From Semisulcospira habei (Eukaryota > Mollusca > Gastropoda > Semisulcospiridae): 64,000 nt of DNA. The position numbers were made by a program, and so were the translations under genes. Positions 10,801 to 20,024 of this stretch are shown here, in pieces. Under the pieces are notes generated by a model that saw nothing but the letters and a program-made list of their open reading frames with translations, had not been told where the DNA came from and did not search any database. Position 1 is the first letter of the stretch; each line of letters begins with the position of its first letter. The stretch is taken from the NCBI GenBank assembly GCA_036245525.1, contig BTPG01000006.1, positions 91,364,324-91,428,323 of the forward strand, read 5' to 3'.

Positions 10801-13306
10801 GATGCTTGTAGTGTTGTCTACGCCTGTTGTGCAAGCTGGTTATCCGCCTTGACTTCGCTCTTGTTCTTTGTTGGGAGTCGTTCCTAACTAAAATGATTTG
10901 GGCTTTTGATTTTTTTTCTGTCTGTAGAAAATGAATTTCAAACAATCCCGTGCTACACTGAAATGCATTACTCAATCAGAAACTTTTTTTTTTTTTTTTT
11001 TTTTTTTACGGTCGTAAGCCCACACTACGTTATTATCACCTCCATGAAGAAGAGTCCTTTGTCCTTGGCCTTGGCAAGGACCTCTTGACACTGCTGTACA
11101 CTCATGGCCATGGGTTTCTCACACAGCACGTGCTTCCCGTGATCCAGAAACAGCATACAGGCCGCGTAGTGCTGCGGGTGGATCGTACCCACGTACACAA
11201 TCTCTGTACACCATCACCACCGTTAACGTCATCGTTATCATCATCATCATAAAAAAGAGAAGAAGTTAACGTTTAGGGTTTAACGTCTGTTGTCCACCAC
11301 GAAGCTGGTTTCAAAGACGGGGCACTGAAAAATAGGTTCTGAACAAACTTTGACCTTATCTGGGTTTGAACCCGCGACCTTTCGGTCGCTTATCTGGATT
11401 CAGTTCGAACCCGCGAAGTTTCGGTCAAGAGTCAAACGCTCTACCACCGAGCCACCAAGCTCCCCTCAAACAATATACAGGCCGCGAGCTGCTGCATGTG
11501 GATCGTACCCTTGCGCACGATCAATGTACACCATCTGCATTGTTACTGTCACCATGATCATCACCATCATCATCATCAAACAAAACAATGGCTGCATACC
11601 CACTCGGGGCGATCTATGTACACCATTATCGTGATAATCAACACATATCGCCATGATCATATTCTAGGAACAATTTTAACACTCCAGCTATAAAACCAAC
11701 CTACTAAACAATGCAGAACAACCAACCAAGCAACCAAATTATTAAGGCTAGCGCTGGCAGAAATAGTACAGATACCAAGACAGTCATATACGTCCCTTAG
11801 GGATAGTACACACACCAAGGGGAATTCAGCTAAACGCTGGCGGGCTGGCGATTGAGGACCTGAGGAGGGGGCAGGGGATCTAACTGTGTGTATGTCCAGC
11901 GCTGAGTAATTCCCCTTGGTGTGTGCACTGTTCTACCAGCGCTAGCCTCACCTATCTGGTTTGTGAGTGCCCCTTAGGGCTGCAGATATGACCATCTTGT
12001 TATTTATCTGCGTATTTTTCTGTGCGCGGTCATTGGGTGCCTGATAAGAGGGTGAGGGAATATAACTGTTTGTCTGATCAGCAGCAGCAACAACAACAAT
12101 CAACAACAAACAAACCACTCACCCACATTAGGGTCCTTTGCCAGTTCCTCATACGACCCATAGGCAGCAGGGATGCCAAATTTCTTCGCAAACGTTTCTG
12201 CGCTCTCTTTCTTTCTGGCCGCCACAGCAACCACCTACACAACCCGTACCAAGCACAACGACTAAGCGCTATCCAAATGCTGTCAGTCAGTATTTCGCTG
12301 ACTACTCAGTGTCAACCAGCTTAACCCCTTCAATTCACTGCCTTTGGACGCAGAACGACTTTTCAAAATCACTGTAATTCAACGTCGAAGATCCCCAGCG
12401 GTCAAAGGACCATCGATGAAATGTTTCCGCAAGAGGTATAGATCCTCATGAGCCCCCGCAACTGCTGGGGCTCATGAGGATCTATGTCTTGCAGTTAGTC
12501 TTATCTCGGCAGTGAACGGGTTAAAAGCGTAACTAACATTAATTAAAATAATGACACGCACAAATACACAGTGGCCCCAAACTCACAACCCGCGGCAGAT
12601 TCCGGTGGCTGTGCTTGGGTGTCAGACTGTCAACAGCTCAACTGAGCTGATCACAACTGGAAGAGCCGGCCAACCTCAATTTTCTGCAAGAACCTGAGAG
12701 CATGTATTCACTGCACCAGATCAGACATGGGGTACTGACTTGGTGTGGAAAAGTGCTACGCCAGATCGACCTGGGTTACTTTAGCATGGCAAATTTTCAA
12801 AATTAACCCCAACGTGACTGGGTCCATTTGGCGTAGGGGTCAATGTGAAGTGTTACACCGCCAACGTGCTGTCTACACAGCGTGCCGTACTTGAAAAGAG
12901 AGACTCTTGTATAACTTTCACATAACTAAAGAGAGACTCTTGTATAACTTTCACATAACTACAATAATAAATGAAAGAGAGTAATAATTTGTATAAATTT
13001 CATGATTTGTTTCATCTCAAATTCTGGCAATTGTTTGTTCTGTCAACCTGTTTCACTGAACATAGAATTTGATATTTTGTGGTAAATAGACAAGCAAGAG
13101 CGGCTGACGGGGGCCGGGTCAAAGTAAGACCGGTCTCACGGTTTTGTTTCACATTCTGTGCTTTCGCAGGGATTACACATTGCGATATTCGCAGTTGTCC
13201 ACACTCGCCTTACCTCGTGTTCCGAACTGGGCAGTGTCGTGACGGCGGTACAGAAATCAGTGGCGATCAAGCCAGCACTGCAAATCCCCCAACGTGTCGC
13301 CATCAT
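2492..13306 (-). CDS. DHDH: Dihydrodiol dehydrogenase paralogue A, seven exons, complete
   Basis: Exons in transcript order are 13306-13214, 12234-12123, 11203-11040, 10158-9909, 4775-4648, 3094-2938 and 2586-2492 (TAA stop). All introns are GT-AG, and the phases join into one frame of about 332 residues, the usual DHDH length. The family is NADP-dependent trans-1,2-dihydrobenzene-1,2-diol / D-xylose dehydrogenase, a cytosolic Gfo/Idh/MocA oxidoreductase. The Rossmann start [10 protein letters not shown] is in exon 1, HPQH and CEKP in exon 3, FWTRFFP and [11 protein letters not shown] in exon 4. Two adjacent ATGs exist at 13306 and 13303. The second gives MATRWG, matching the family start, and puts His79, Lys97, Trp125, Phe154 and Tyr180 at the numbers known for mammalian DHDH. 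Intron 4 is swollen by an LTR retrotransposon and by a (CA)44 tract against the exon 5 acceptor. No frameshift is seen; transcription is not shown. Confidence 0.93.
2786..2850. mobile_element. H2 hairpin core in DHDH-A intron 6
   Basis: AAATCCTCATGAGTCCC and its mirror GGGGCTCATGAGGATCT around GCAACTGCAGG. Confidence 0.7.
3207..3576. mobile_element. Short DNA element with about 24-bp inverted ends, DHDH-A intron 5
   Basis: The left end GTAAGCTGTGTTTCCATATCG matches the reverse complement of the right end CGATATGGAAATACAGCTTTAC. The interior shows further half-sites (TTTCCATATTGCGGC, TATGGAAACACTCC). No coding capacity. Confidence 0.65.
4136..4349. mobile_element. TTAA-bounded H1 hairpin element
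   Basis: It starts TTAACTCATTCTACCCCA and ends with the mirror TGGGGTAGAATGAGTTAA, around a palindrome at 4213-4311. The same element in the opposite orientation lies at 25081-25294. Confidence 0.88.
4352..4470. mobile_element. H1 hairpin, shorter core
   Basis: Adjacent to the previous element. GGGTGGTGTCAGAATAGCT pairs across a small loop near 4415; the sequence after it (CTCCAGGACTGTGATGTAGA) also occurs near 324. Confidence 0.75.
4781..4868. repeat. (CA)44 against the DHDH-A exon 5 acceptor
   Basis: Uninterrupted CA repeat. On the transcript strand it is (UG)44, ending 5 bp before the exon 5 acceptor AG at 4777-4776. Confidence 0.97.
5151..6092 (-). repeat. 3' LTR of the Gag-protease element
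   Basis: 942 bp, near-identical to 8788-9746. It carries about 25 bp of extra sequence near 5400-5430 and lacks a 42-bp stretch seen near 9313-9354 in the partner. Confidence 0.93.
6461..7429 (-). CDS. Retropepsin-like protease fused to a long coiled-coil tail
   Basis: The open frame of 322 codons starts with an aspartic protease domain. Its active site is [12 protein letters not shown] and the flap/second motif region is [11 protein letters not shown]. After about residue 120, where a Gypsy element would continue into reverse transcriptase, the protein becomes about 150 residues of charged Glu/Arg/Gln-rich sequence predicted as coiled coil, and it ends with a stop at 6461. The first residues of the protease domain lie in another frame upstream (around 7450-7480), so a frameshift separates it from Gag. 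This is either a non-autonomous lineage or an internal recombinant. Confidence 0.8.
   Translation of the reverse strand: MPNMRVVSGFVGDTPVKVLRDTGCNCVIVREDLVAEDQKLHEWTTLVLADGSGRVTPLAKVSVNTPYLRGEVKALCVKTPVYDLIIGNIDGARNADDPDRKWKPETCAVTRGQEKESNHTIPLKVTDNIQAVTMIRDTLEEEKRKVLEQLQNQVDATVARERDEREAEQRAAVHRLQQKRTQELDSRQYDAELRNNDQIGSPKSQLIEGRERDGDHLRQEMSELQEEEEKERKKQALRVQSTEFGHQFAPDSETADIVQRELGPTSNELLRDEPCRRLRNMRERLRENVGETPDVRVVRNSTSPVVIPNEQERSNLVCMYIS
7634..8705 (-). pseudogene. Gag of the LTR element, broken
   Basis: The ATG at 8705 begins [20 protein letters not shown], followed by a Glu/Arg/Lys-rich coiled coil. An in-frame TAA lies at 8573-8571; the same frame then continues to about 8190 with a retroelement Gag core ([19 protein letters not shown]). 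A frameshift near 8190 leads to [19 protein letters not shown] and [14 protein letters not shown]. Compensating shifts lie near 7969 and 7885. A CCHC zinc knuckle, C-x2-C-x4-H-x4-C ([14 protein letters not shown]), follows at about 7735-7690. The protein is not translatable as it stands. The N-terminal style resembles Gag of Gypsy-type elements of invertebrates. Confidence 0.85.
8788..9746 (-). repeat. 5' LTR of the Gag-protease element
   Basis: 959 bp. It would carry the promoter for minus-strand transcription of the element, the same direction as DHDH-A. Confidence 0.93.
10245..10350. mobile_element. H1 hairpin fragment upstream of DHDH-A exon 4
   Basis: CCATGATAATCAGGCGCCAAGC followed by the complete right arm. 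The left arm is mostly deleted. Confidence 0.6.
10640..10890. mobile_element. Long palindrome with GAACGACTCCCA ends (H9)
   Basis: Nearly the whole 250 bp is an inverted repeat: CGAACGACTCCCAGCAATGA at the left faces TTGTTGGGAGTCGTTC at the right, through CACTCCAAACATCTCCAAGA to the H2-like centre near 10768. DHDH-A intron 3. Confidence 0.85.
11252..11468 (-). mobile_element. tRNA-derived SINE with duplicated box B
   Basis: Reading the minus strand from 11466, a polymerase III box A (TGGCTCGGTGGTAGAGC) is followed by box B (GGGTTCGAAC). About 35 bp later there is a second box-B-like GGGTTCAAAC inside a duplicated GACCGAAA-GCGGGTT segment. The tail has TGGACAACAGACGTTAAACC, a form common in invertebrate SINEs. 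It does not fold as a normal tRNA at the acceptor end. It lies in DHDH-A intron 2, sense to the gene. Confidence 0.72.
11466..11532 (-). repeat. Partial copy of DHDH exon 3 in DHDH-A intron 2
   Basis: ATACAGGCCGCGAGCTGCTG and GATCGTACCC match the exon 3 start of 11140-11203. A shorter remnant follows near 11605. Confidence 0.75.
11744..12075. mobile_element. Second copy (and fragment) of the GCTAGCGCTGGCAGAA family
   Basis: GGCTAGCGCTGGCAGAA near 11748 pairs with CTACCAGCGCTAGCC near 11935, giving an inverted structure with CCAAGGGGAA / TTCCCCTTGG inside it. Sequence at 11990-12075 repeats part of the unit again. It matches the nested element at 54423-54738 and lies in DHDH-A intron 2. Confidence 0.65.
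12321..12524. mobile_element. TTAA-bounded hairpin, GATCCTCATGAGCCCC family (H2)
   Basis: TTAACCCCTTCAATTCACTG to CAGTGAACGGGTTAA. The core palindrome at 12430-12488 is CAAGAGGTATAGATCCTC and its mirror. Confidence 0.87.
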
Positions 13307-13697
13307 GAAAAGATCGTCTGCACGGGCACGGCGGTGTACTCCTCAGTCTGCACCCCACGCACAAAATGTTACTATTCTGCCTGGCTGGTGCCTTATCAGC
13401 TCTTTGAGAACTCAGTTCAGTGAAATTGAGACAGGCACTGTTGTCGATCACTTCAAGTCAGACTGCTGACATACTGCCGAAGTGTGTCTTACTGCAACGA
13501 GTACTGCTTGCTCGCTGGCCACTGAGCCAGTTGGGGGCGTGTCCCGACAAGCCGCGGTGTCAAGTTTATCACTAAATTATGCCGATTGTGCTGGTTATTC
13601 AGTCAGTGACTCTACCAGTCAAAGGCCGCTGTAACCCGGTAGTGTATACTGTTGATGTAAATGTTGTGTATACACATACACAGGGCACGAACGTAAG

Positions 13698-13798
13698 CCA
13701 GTAAGCAAAGGTCCTCGGGCCCACGACGCCCGCAGTGGGCCTGCGCACACCCGTGGCGGCCGTCGTGGGCCCGTAGACGTTTTGCTGCTGTGGAAGGC
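13698..13798. mobile_element. GC-rich hairpin, GGGCCCACGACGGCCG family (H3), upstream of DHDH-A
   Basis: CCAGTAAGCAAAGGTCCTCG to GTAGACGTTTTGCTGCTG. It lies 390 bp upstream of the DHDH-A start codon. Confidence 0.78.
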
Positions 13799-13902
13799 CA
13801 CTGATAATACCGTTACATCAGCACGTGTAGTCTTTGACAGCCGTACGCGCACACGAACGGGCTTGCTCGCATATCAACACGCACTGAGCTAGTCACACGC
13901 TT

Positions 13903-14011
13903 TTAACCCTTTCAGTGCCGGCTGTCGGCAGATGTTTCCCGCCCCCGTCGTGATGATTCCTTCAGGAATCATCGCGACAAAAACCGCTACCCGGCGACTA
14001 CAAAGGGTTAA
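13903..14011. mobile_element. TTAA-bounded hairpin, CCCTTTGGCTGTCGG family (H5)
   Basis: TTAACCCTTTCAGTGCCGGC to CTACAAAGGGTTAA; centre GATTCCTTCAGGAATC. Smallest TTAA family, about 92-110 bp. Confidence 0.88.
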
Positions 14012-14339
14012 AAACTGACGCATGGATACCTCGGGTCACCACGGAGCTAGGAAACACATACAATGTCGTCGTGCTTTCGGTGGTGCGCCAACGTGACAGG
14101 CAACTGGCAATGTGTAGCAGTTTGAAAATAATTATCTTGCTGCAAAAATTGTTCAGCTGACTGAGTTGGTTTCCAAGTGACGTCCTGCTGAACGTGATTG
14201 AACTGCTTCAGAAAGTTCAAGACGTACTTGTTACTCTCTTCACCTTGCAATGTGCTTAGCCAATGCGCAAACGGTCGTCCGGCCGATGTCGTGCCTAGAG
14301 TGCACTGAGTAGGTTAATGGGTAGACCATCGTAACCGAT

Positions 14340-15495
14340 CATGTCGTCATTCTATTTGTGGTTGCGGGTGTGGCTGGCCAAGCCAATCAGTCCTGGAGCC
14401 ATAGCTGCGAGGGCAATGGGGGCACTGGAAGTGGAACGTACGGCTCTGGGGAGAGTCGACGCTGTCTTTCTGCGAGCTCTTGCACTGGTGATCCGTTCGC
14501 GCCGATTGTGTTCAAAGAGCGTGCAGGCTTTCCTGGTGGCGGCACGCCAGCCGGATCTGTCTTGTGCTTGTGCTTCAAGTTCCTTTACCGGGAAGACGCA
14601 GTGCTTGAGGCCGTCTCTTACGCAGTCTTTGAAGCGTTTCTTTGGCCGTCCTTGCTTCCTGTGGCCTTTTGAGAGTGCACCATACAGGAGTTGGCGTGGC
14701 ATGCGAGAATCATCCATGCGTATGACATGACCTGTCCAGCGGAGTTGTGTCTTTAAGATCAAGGCTTCAACACTCACTACGCCAGCAATGTCCAGGACTT
14801 CCAGGTTTGTCACCTTGTCTTGCCATTTGATGCCCATGAGTGAGCGCAGGGATCTCATGTGGAAATGTTCAAGCTGCTTGAGGTGCTTTCTGTACAGCGT
14901 CCATGACTCACAGCCGTAGAGGAGGCCGTGGGGAGAACTACTGCCTTGTAGACTTTGATCTTGGTGGAAAGCTTGACGTTGTTGTTATTCAACACACGAG
15001 TGCGCAGTCGACCCAGGGCTTGGCTGGCTTTGCTGATGCGAGCTGCGATTTCCTTGTCGATAGTACCGTCAGAAGAGATGATGCTCCCAATGTACCTGAA
15101 CTGGACGACAGTCTTCAGCTCGGTGCCTTCGATGTACACTTTGGGTGGGGGGGGGGGGGGGGGGGGGGGCTCTTGTGCCTGGGGCCGGTTGGTGCAGGAC
15201 CTCGGTCTTGCTGAGACTGATGAACCAGTCGAGAGGCTTCCGAGAACCTGTTGACAATGGTCTGGAGGTCAGACTCCGTGTGCGCCATCAGCGCACAGTC
15301 ATCGGCAAACAGCGCCTCAAGGATCAGTCTATCGATGGTCTTGGTCCTGGCGTTCAGTCGACGGAGGTCGAAGAGAGAGCCGTCTAGTCTGTACTTCAGG
15401 TACACTCCCTTCTCAAGGTCGCGTACTGCATGGGTCAGGACACACGTGAAGAACAGGTTGAACATCACGGGGGCAAGAACACAACCTTGGCTGGC
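14340..15495 (-). mobile_element. 5'-truncated LINE fragment, RT end and C-terminal region
   Basis: The minus-strand frames give, in order, a Val-Leu-Ala-Pro segment of RT motif 4 (about 15490), FADDCALMAHTE (about 15300), a motif VQFRYIGSIISSDG (about 15100), then LRWTGHVIRMDDSRMP and a GRPKKRFKDC tail ending at 14352. Frameshifts occur at a G-run (15148-15170) and near 14870-14940. The order and motifs fit the C-terminal half of an RTE-like or related LINE reverse transcriptase. The element is cut at its 5' end inside the polymerase domain and is inactive. Confidence 0.85.
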
Positions 15496-15654
15496 TAGGT
15501 ACTGAGTAGGTACTATGGTACAAACCCAGATGATTACAAATTGTACGGACGACGAAGTAGAGCTATGATAAACGACGTGGCAGGACTGAGAAGATCAGTT
15601 GCCTGTCGAAGGGGAGTGGGGAGGTCAGTGGCTGATCGTCAAGGGGGATGGGAC

Positions 15655-15762
15655 GGGGGGGGGGGGGGGGGGGGGGAGGAGGTTTCAATTGTATCTGTGT
15701 CATAGCACCAAAGACATGGAAAGCCCGGAATAGAAATTAAAAAACCCCCGCAAAACTACGGG

Positions 15763-15827
<65 letters not shown>

Positions 15828-15925
15828 CGTGTATGTGTGTGTGTGCGTGCGTGCGTGCGTGCATGCGTGCGTGGCGTGCGTGCGTGGGTTTGGGGTGGTC
15901 GGGGGGGGGGGGGGGGGGGAGGAGG
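15655..15925. repeat. Poly-G, (GT)n and CGTG-rich repeats
   Basis: G run 15655-15676, (GT)n 15767-15826, then CGTG units and a second G run 15901-15919. Confidence 0.95.
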
Positions 15926-16215
15926 AGGAGAAGGGGGTTTCGGGGAGATTTACGAAAAACACAAATAATAATTTAGATTCAGGTAATTTTAATGTCACAA
16001 CAAATTTCCTACTAGTACATGGCCTCAAAACAAATTCGATTTATTAAACTTGATTGTCGTAAGTTGGGAAAAAAAAAAGTCTTTTCAATTGACGCACATA
16101 GATACGTATTTGGTGCCATTTGTTCACTCTATGCTTCATGCGCATAACAGATGACAAGCAAAAGCTTGCTTCTAACTATACGCCACTTCAAACTATGCGT
16201 CTGACGTACGCCATT

Positions 16216-16216
<1 letters not shown>

Positions 16217-16277
<61 letters not shown>

Positions 16278-16335
16278 CATTTATATCGCAGTGAATCCCC
16301 AGGAACATTGGGCTCTAAGCGCGATACAAAAAAAG
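16217..16335 (-). repeat. (AAT)n with an adjoining retroposon tail
   Basis: (AAT)n 16217-16273. The flank GAGCATTTATATCGCAG and CATTGGGCTCTAAGCGC is a 3'-tail motif of dispersed invertebrate retroposons with (ATT)n ends. A comparable plus-strand tail lies at 46652-46753. Confidence 0.65.
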
Positions 16336-16592
16336 TATGTCTGCAGAATCTCACTACCTTTAAAAATGTTAATCTACGCACACACATACAACTAAAACAC
16401 ATATAAACAAAACCATTCCCAAGTTAAACGCATTTTGATGATGCTGATGCGCCACCACGATGGTGCTATACGGTCAACAAAAGGTAAACGACACGTACGA
16501 TGCACACGAAAAAATAGCTGCTGTAACAAAAGCGACATCGATATTCTTGTCTTCTTTGCATCACACACTCCCTCTTGACACTAGTCCACCCA

Positions 16593-16686
16593 TTAACTCT
16601 TTGGCAGTCGGTAGCGGTTTCAGTCGTGGTGAGTTTGTGTAGGAATCACCACGAAAAAACCCCGCTACCAACAGCCAAAAGGTTAA
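16593..16686. mobile_element. TTAA-bounded H5 hairpin
   Basis: TTAACTCTTTGGCAGTCGG to AGCCAAAAGGTTAA. Confidence 0.82.
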
Positions 16687-16824
16687 AAATCAATCCAGCA
16701 AGGACAGACTGGGTTGTCCTTCACAGTGTGTATATGGCTGCCAAACTCATCATCTCTGATCACATAGAAAACCGCAATGTGGGCTTTCTGCCAGCTTGAA
16801 GTCGGACGTGTAGCAGCACGCAAA

Positions 16825-16910
16825 CGGTGATCGGGCTGAAATCGGCCGCAGTGGATCCGCGCATGGCCGTGCGCGGGCCCACTGCGGCCGACTTCGGTCA
16901 GCTTCGGATA
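16825..16910. mobile_element. H3 hairpin, diverged ends
   Basis: GGCTGAAATCGGCCGCAGTGG and mirror CCACTGCGGCCGACTTCGG; the outer CAGT ends are lost. Further partial H3 copies lie at 22442-22511, 38144-38229, 52983-53035, 56117-56176 and 56518-56577. Confidence 0.7.
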
Positions 16911-17029
16911 GCCCGCGGCAACGCATACTGAGAGTCTGACTACAAGCCCGTCTTGTTTCTTCTCAACAAATCTACGTATGCGTCGTTTGACTGCAGTCAC
17001 ATTTATTATTTAATTAAACAGGCGGCTGT

Positions 17030-20012
17030 AGATGGAAGCCATAGGGGTCGGTGGATAGTAGCTTTGACTAATGCAAATCCACTGCGCCTAAGCTCAAGAA
17101 AAAATACTAGGGAGGAAACGAACGGCACACGCGAAAGACGATGCACTGTGATTCCAGAGCAGTTTCAACCCTCAAAGCAACCATTCTCCTAAAACCTCTA
17201 ACTAAACAAACTCAGTAGATATTTGCTACAAATATACACCAGCCTTGCCCGCCGATCATAACCGATAGTTTAGTATCGATTCTTTTTGCAAAGAGAAGCA
17301 TCATTTTTGCAGACGCCCATCATAAGGTTTTAGCTGCGCCCGGAAGTACGCAACATGCTCATTTTTCATTGGTTTAAGTAAATTAGCACATCCAATGAAA
17401 TTAAAACAAGAGTGCGTCTTACTGTCGACATGAACTTGTGACCCGTGCTGCACGCAGCAGTCGCGTTAGTAGTCCAAGAGCTAGCCCGATCTACCTTGCA
17501 CCCCTCTCCCCCACTCCCCACCCCACCCCAGTACTCAATAACATGGGTTTCAAAGTGTACCTTAGTATGTCCTGAGATGTTTAAGGGATGTTCCACTAAA
17601 ATCCTTAGGAACACACCAGAGATATAGCCGATGGCGCAAGGATACCCCCATTCACACTCTTCGCGGATGCTAAAATGAGCTTGAGAAACATTTTCCTCTA
17701 AATAAATCTGAATTAATTCCAGAAGCCCAAATCAGGCATTATTATGTTAAGGCACACCTTCTGCGTCCTCTGCAAAAAAACAGAATAAAAAATATATTGA
17801 ATCTGTGGCTCACAGAGAAGGTATTTGTGCACCCAGTAAATGGCCATTTCCTCAAAATCTCAAAAGAAAAAATAAAAAATAATGTGTCGGATGCCTTCAG
17901 ACATTTTCTATAGCACTGGCAGTCCATTTTCAGGCTTATATCATTAAAACAGGATGTCACAATTATTATAAACTTGACTAGGTGATGTTGTGATCACTAT
18001 GAGTGCCACATTGATTGAATTTGTATCCTTACCCCCAAGTTGTAAAAATACACAAAATTAATTATAAATGAATACTAAAGTTATTCCATTTCATTTTGAA
18101 CTCTCTTTACCCATTAAGTTTCAATAATTTGAGCATAAAGTGCAAGAAAATGAGAAAAGTCGGCATCCTTTATGATACGTTTGTAGTGGTGAATGATAGC
18201 TTTTTTCAATTTAAAATTGCCAAATTGGGAAACGTACGTTGTATCCGATGCCCTCAGAGATTTTGTATACAACTCATAGGTCTTTTTTTAGGTTTTAATG
18301 GTTAGGATAGAGTACCGCAGTTACTCCCAACCTGCTTTTATGATGCTGTGATTCATTTAGGGGCCACAGTTGCTGAATCTGCTGCCCTACCCCCATTTTA
18401 CTAGTATGCAAAGCAACGCAAAATGATCATAAAAATTGATTATATCATACTCATCTGTTTAAATATTTTTGTTGCCTGTTTTCTTAACAAAGTATGCCCA
18501 TTGAGCATAAAATTTATGATCATTTCATTAATTTCAACGTGACCCATCAATTTAATTGTAATTATTTTTGTTAAAGCATAAAAAGGGGGAAACGTCTGTA
18601 AACAGTGTCGTTGAAAAACTTCCTTTTTAATAGAATAGCAAGACTGTAGAGTACAGTCCAACGTTTCACATATTTTACGGACATTAAAGGGATCGGAGAC
18701 ATGACACCTCCCTGAGATACCATCTTCCCTGAGTTTGACAAGACTTCTGAGTGTGCCGTCGACTTCAATCATGCAATTCTGTTGAAGAGGAAGTATTTCA
18801 GCCATCAGTACATCATGCCTCCAAATCCAGACAGTAGAAGCTTTAGCAGCAGCCCCTGTTTACAGACTCCCCCCGCCCCCCTCCACCTCCCCCTTTTATG
18901 TTCTTAATCCAAAATAGTTACAATTAAATTTATGGGTCACATTGAAATTAATGAAATGATCACAGATTTGTATACTCAATATGCATACTTTGTTAAGAAA
19001 ACTGGAAACAAAAATATTTAAACAGATGAGTATGACGTAAGCAATTTTTTTGATCATTTTGCATTCTTATGCGGACTGGTAAAATGGGGGTAGGACAGCA
19101 GATTCAACCATTGTGGACCTAAATGCATCACAGCATAATAAAATCAGGTTGGGAGTAACTGTGGTACTCTATCCTAACCAATAAAACCTTTAAAAAAAGA
19201 CCTATCAGTTGTATCCAAAATTTCTGAGGGCATTGGAAACATTCTTTTTTTTTTTTTTTTCTATTTCGCGGAAATGGCCATTTACTGGGTGCACAAATAC
19301 CATCACTTTGAGCCAGAGGTTCAATATTTTTCATTCTGTTTTTGCTGAGGACGCAGAAGGTATGCCTTAACATAATATTGCCTGATTTGGGCTCCTGTAA
19401 TAAATTCTGATTTATTTAGAGGAAAATGTTTCTCACGGCTCACTTTAGGATCCGTGAAGAGAGTGAATGGGGGTACCCTTGCGCCATCGGCGTTACCTCT
19501 GGTGTGTTCCTAAGGATTTTAGGGGAAAAATGGCTTAAACATCTCCGGACATTCTAAGGTACACTTTGAAACCCATCTTATTGAGTATTGTGGGGGGTGG
19601 GGGGGGGGGAGGGGGAGGGGGGGGGGGGTGCACGCTAGCCAAGACTGGCTTATGGAGTATACGTACGTATTTCCCCCAGCCCAAAAAGGTCTAATTTAAT
19701 GGAGTCTGGTTTAAACACTGCTCAGTTATCAATATCTTTTCGAGTAATTCTCTTCGACTTTAAACACAGCAGAAAACAATGGATGCACTGCAGTGCATAG
19801 AGGCCTCTTTGACGGCTCTCTACTAAAGGGTTTAACGTTCAACTCTGTATGTTGAGAACGAGGTCCGGGATACTTCCGGCCACAGCTAGAATTTCTCGTT
19901 TCCTCCCTTTTATTTTGTCTTGAGCTTAGTATAGGCGCTTGCGCGCATGCGGTGGCGCAGTGGATTTGCATTAGTCAAAGCTGCTATCCACGGACCCCTA
20001 TGATGGAAGCGA
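17030..20012. mobile_element. Three-kilobase foldback element with kilobase inverted arms
   Basis: The left arm (about 17030-18572) is the reverse complement of the right arm (about 18905-20012). Matching blocks include CCATAGGGGTC / GACCCCTATG at the outer ends, GGCGCAAGG / CCTTGCGCC and the block around 18480 against 19000. The unique loop (about 18573-18904) carries part of a minus-strand open frame of 121 codons (18805-18440) with no recognised domain. Arm divergence is modest, and the left arm has an extra block near 17100-17400. It is foldback or Tc-like non-autonomous in form. It ends about 13 bp from the DHDH-B stop. Confidence 0.8.
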
Positions 20013-20024
20013 ACGTGCGCCGAG

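Noticed and set aside
14047..14250. 67-codon minus-strand frame upstream of DHDH-A
   Set aside because: Short, no recognised domain; part of it (TTGAACTTTCTGAAGCAGTT) resembles sequence near 23060, so it is probably repeat-derived.
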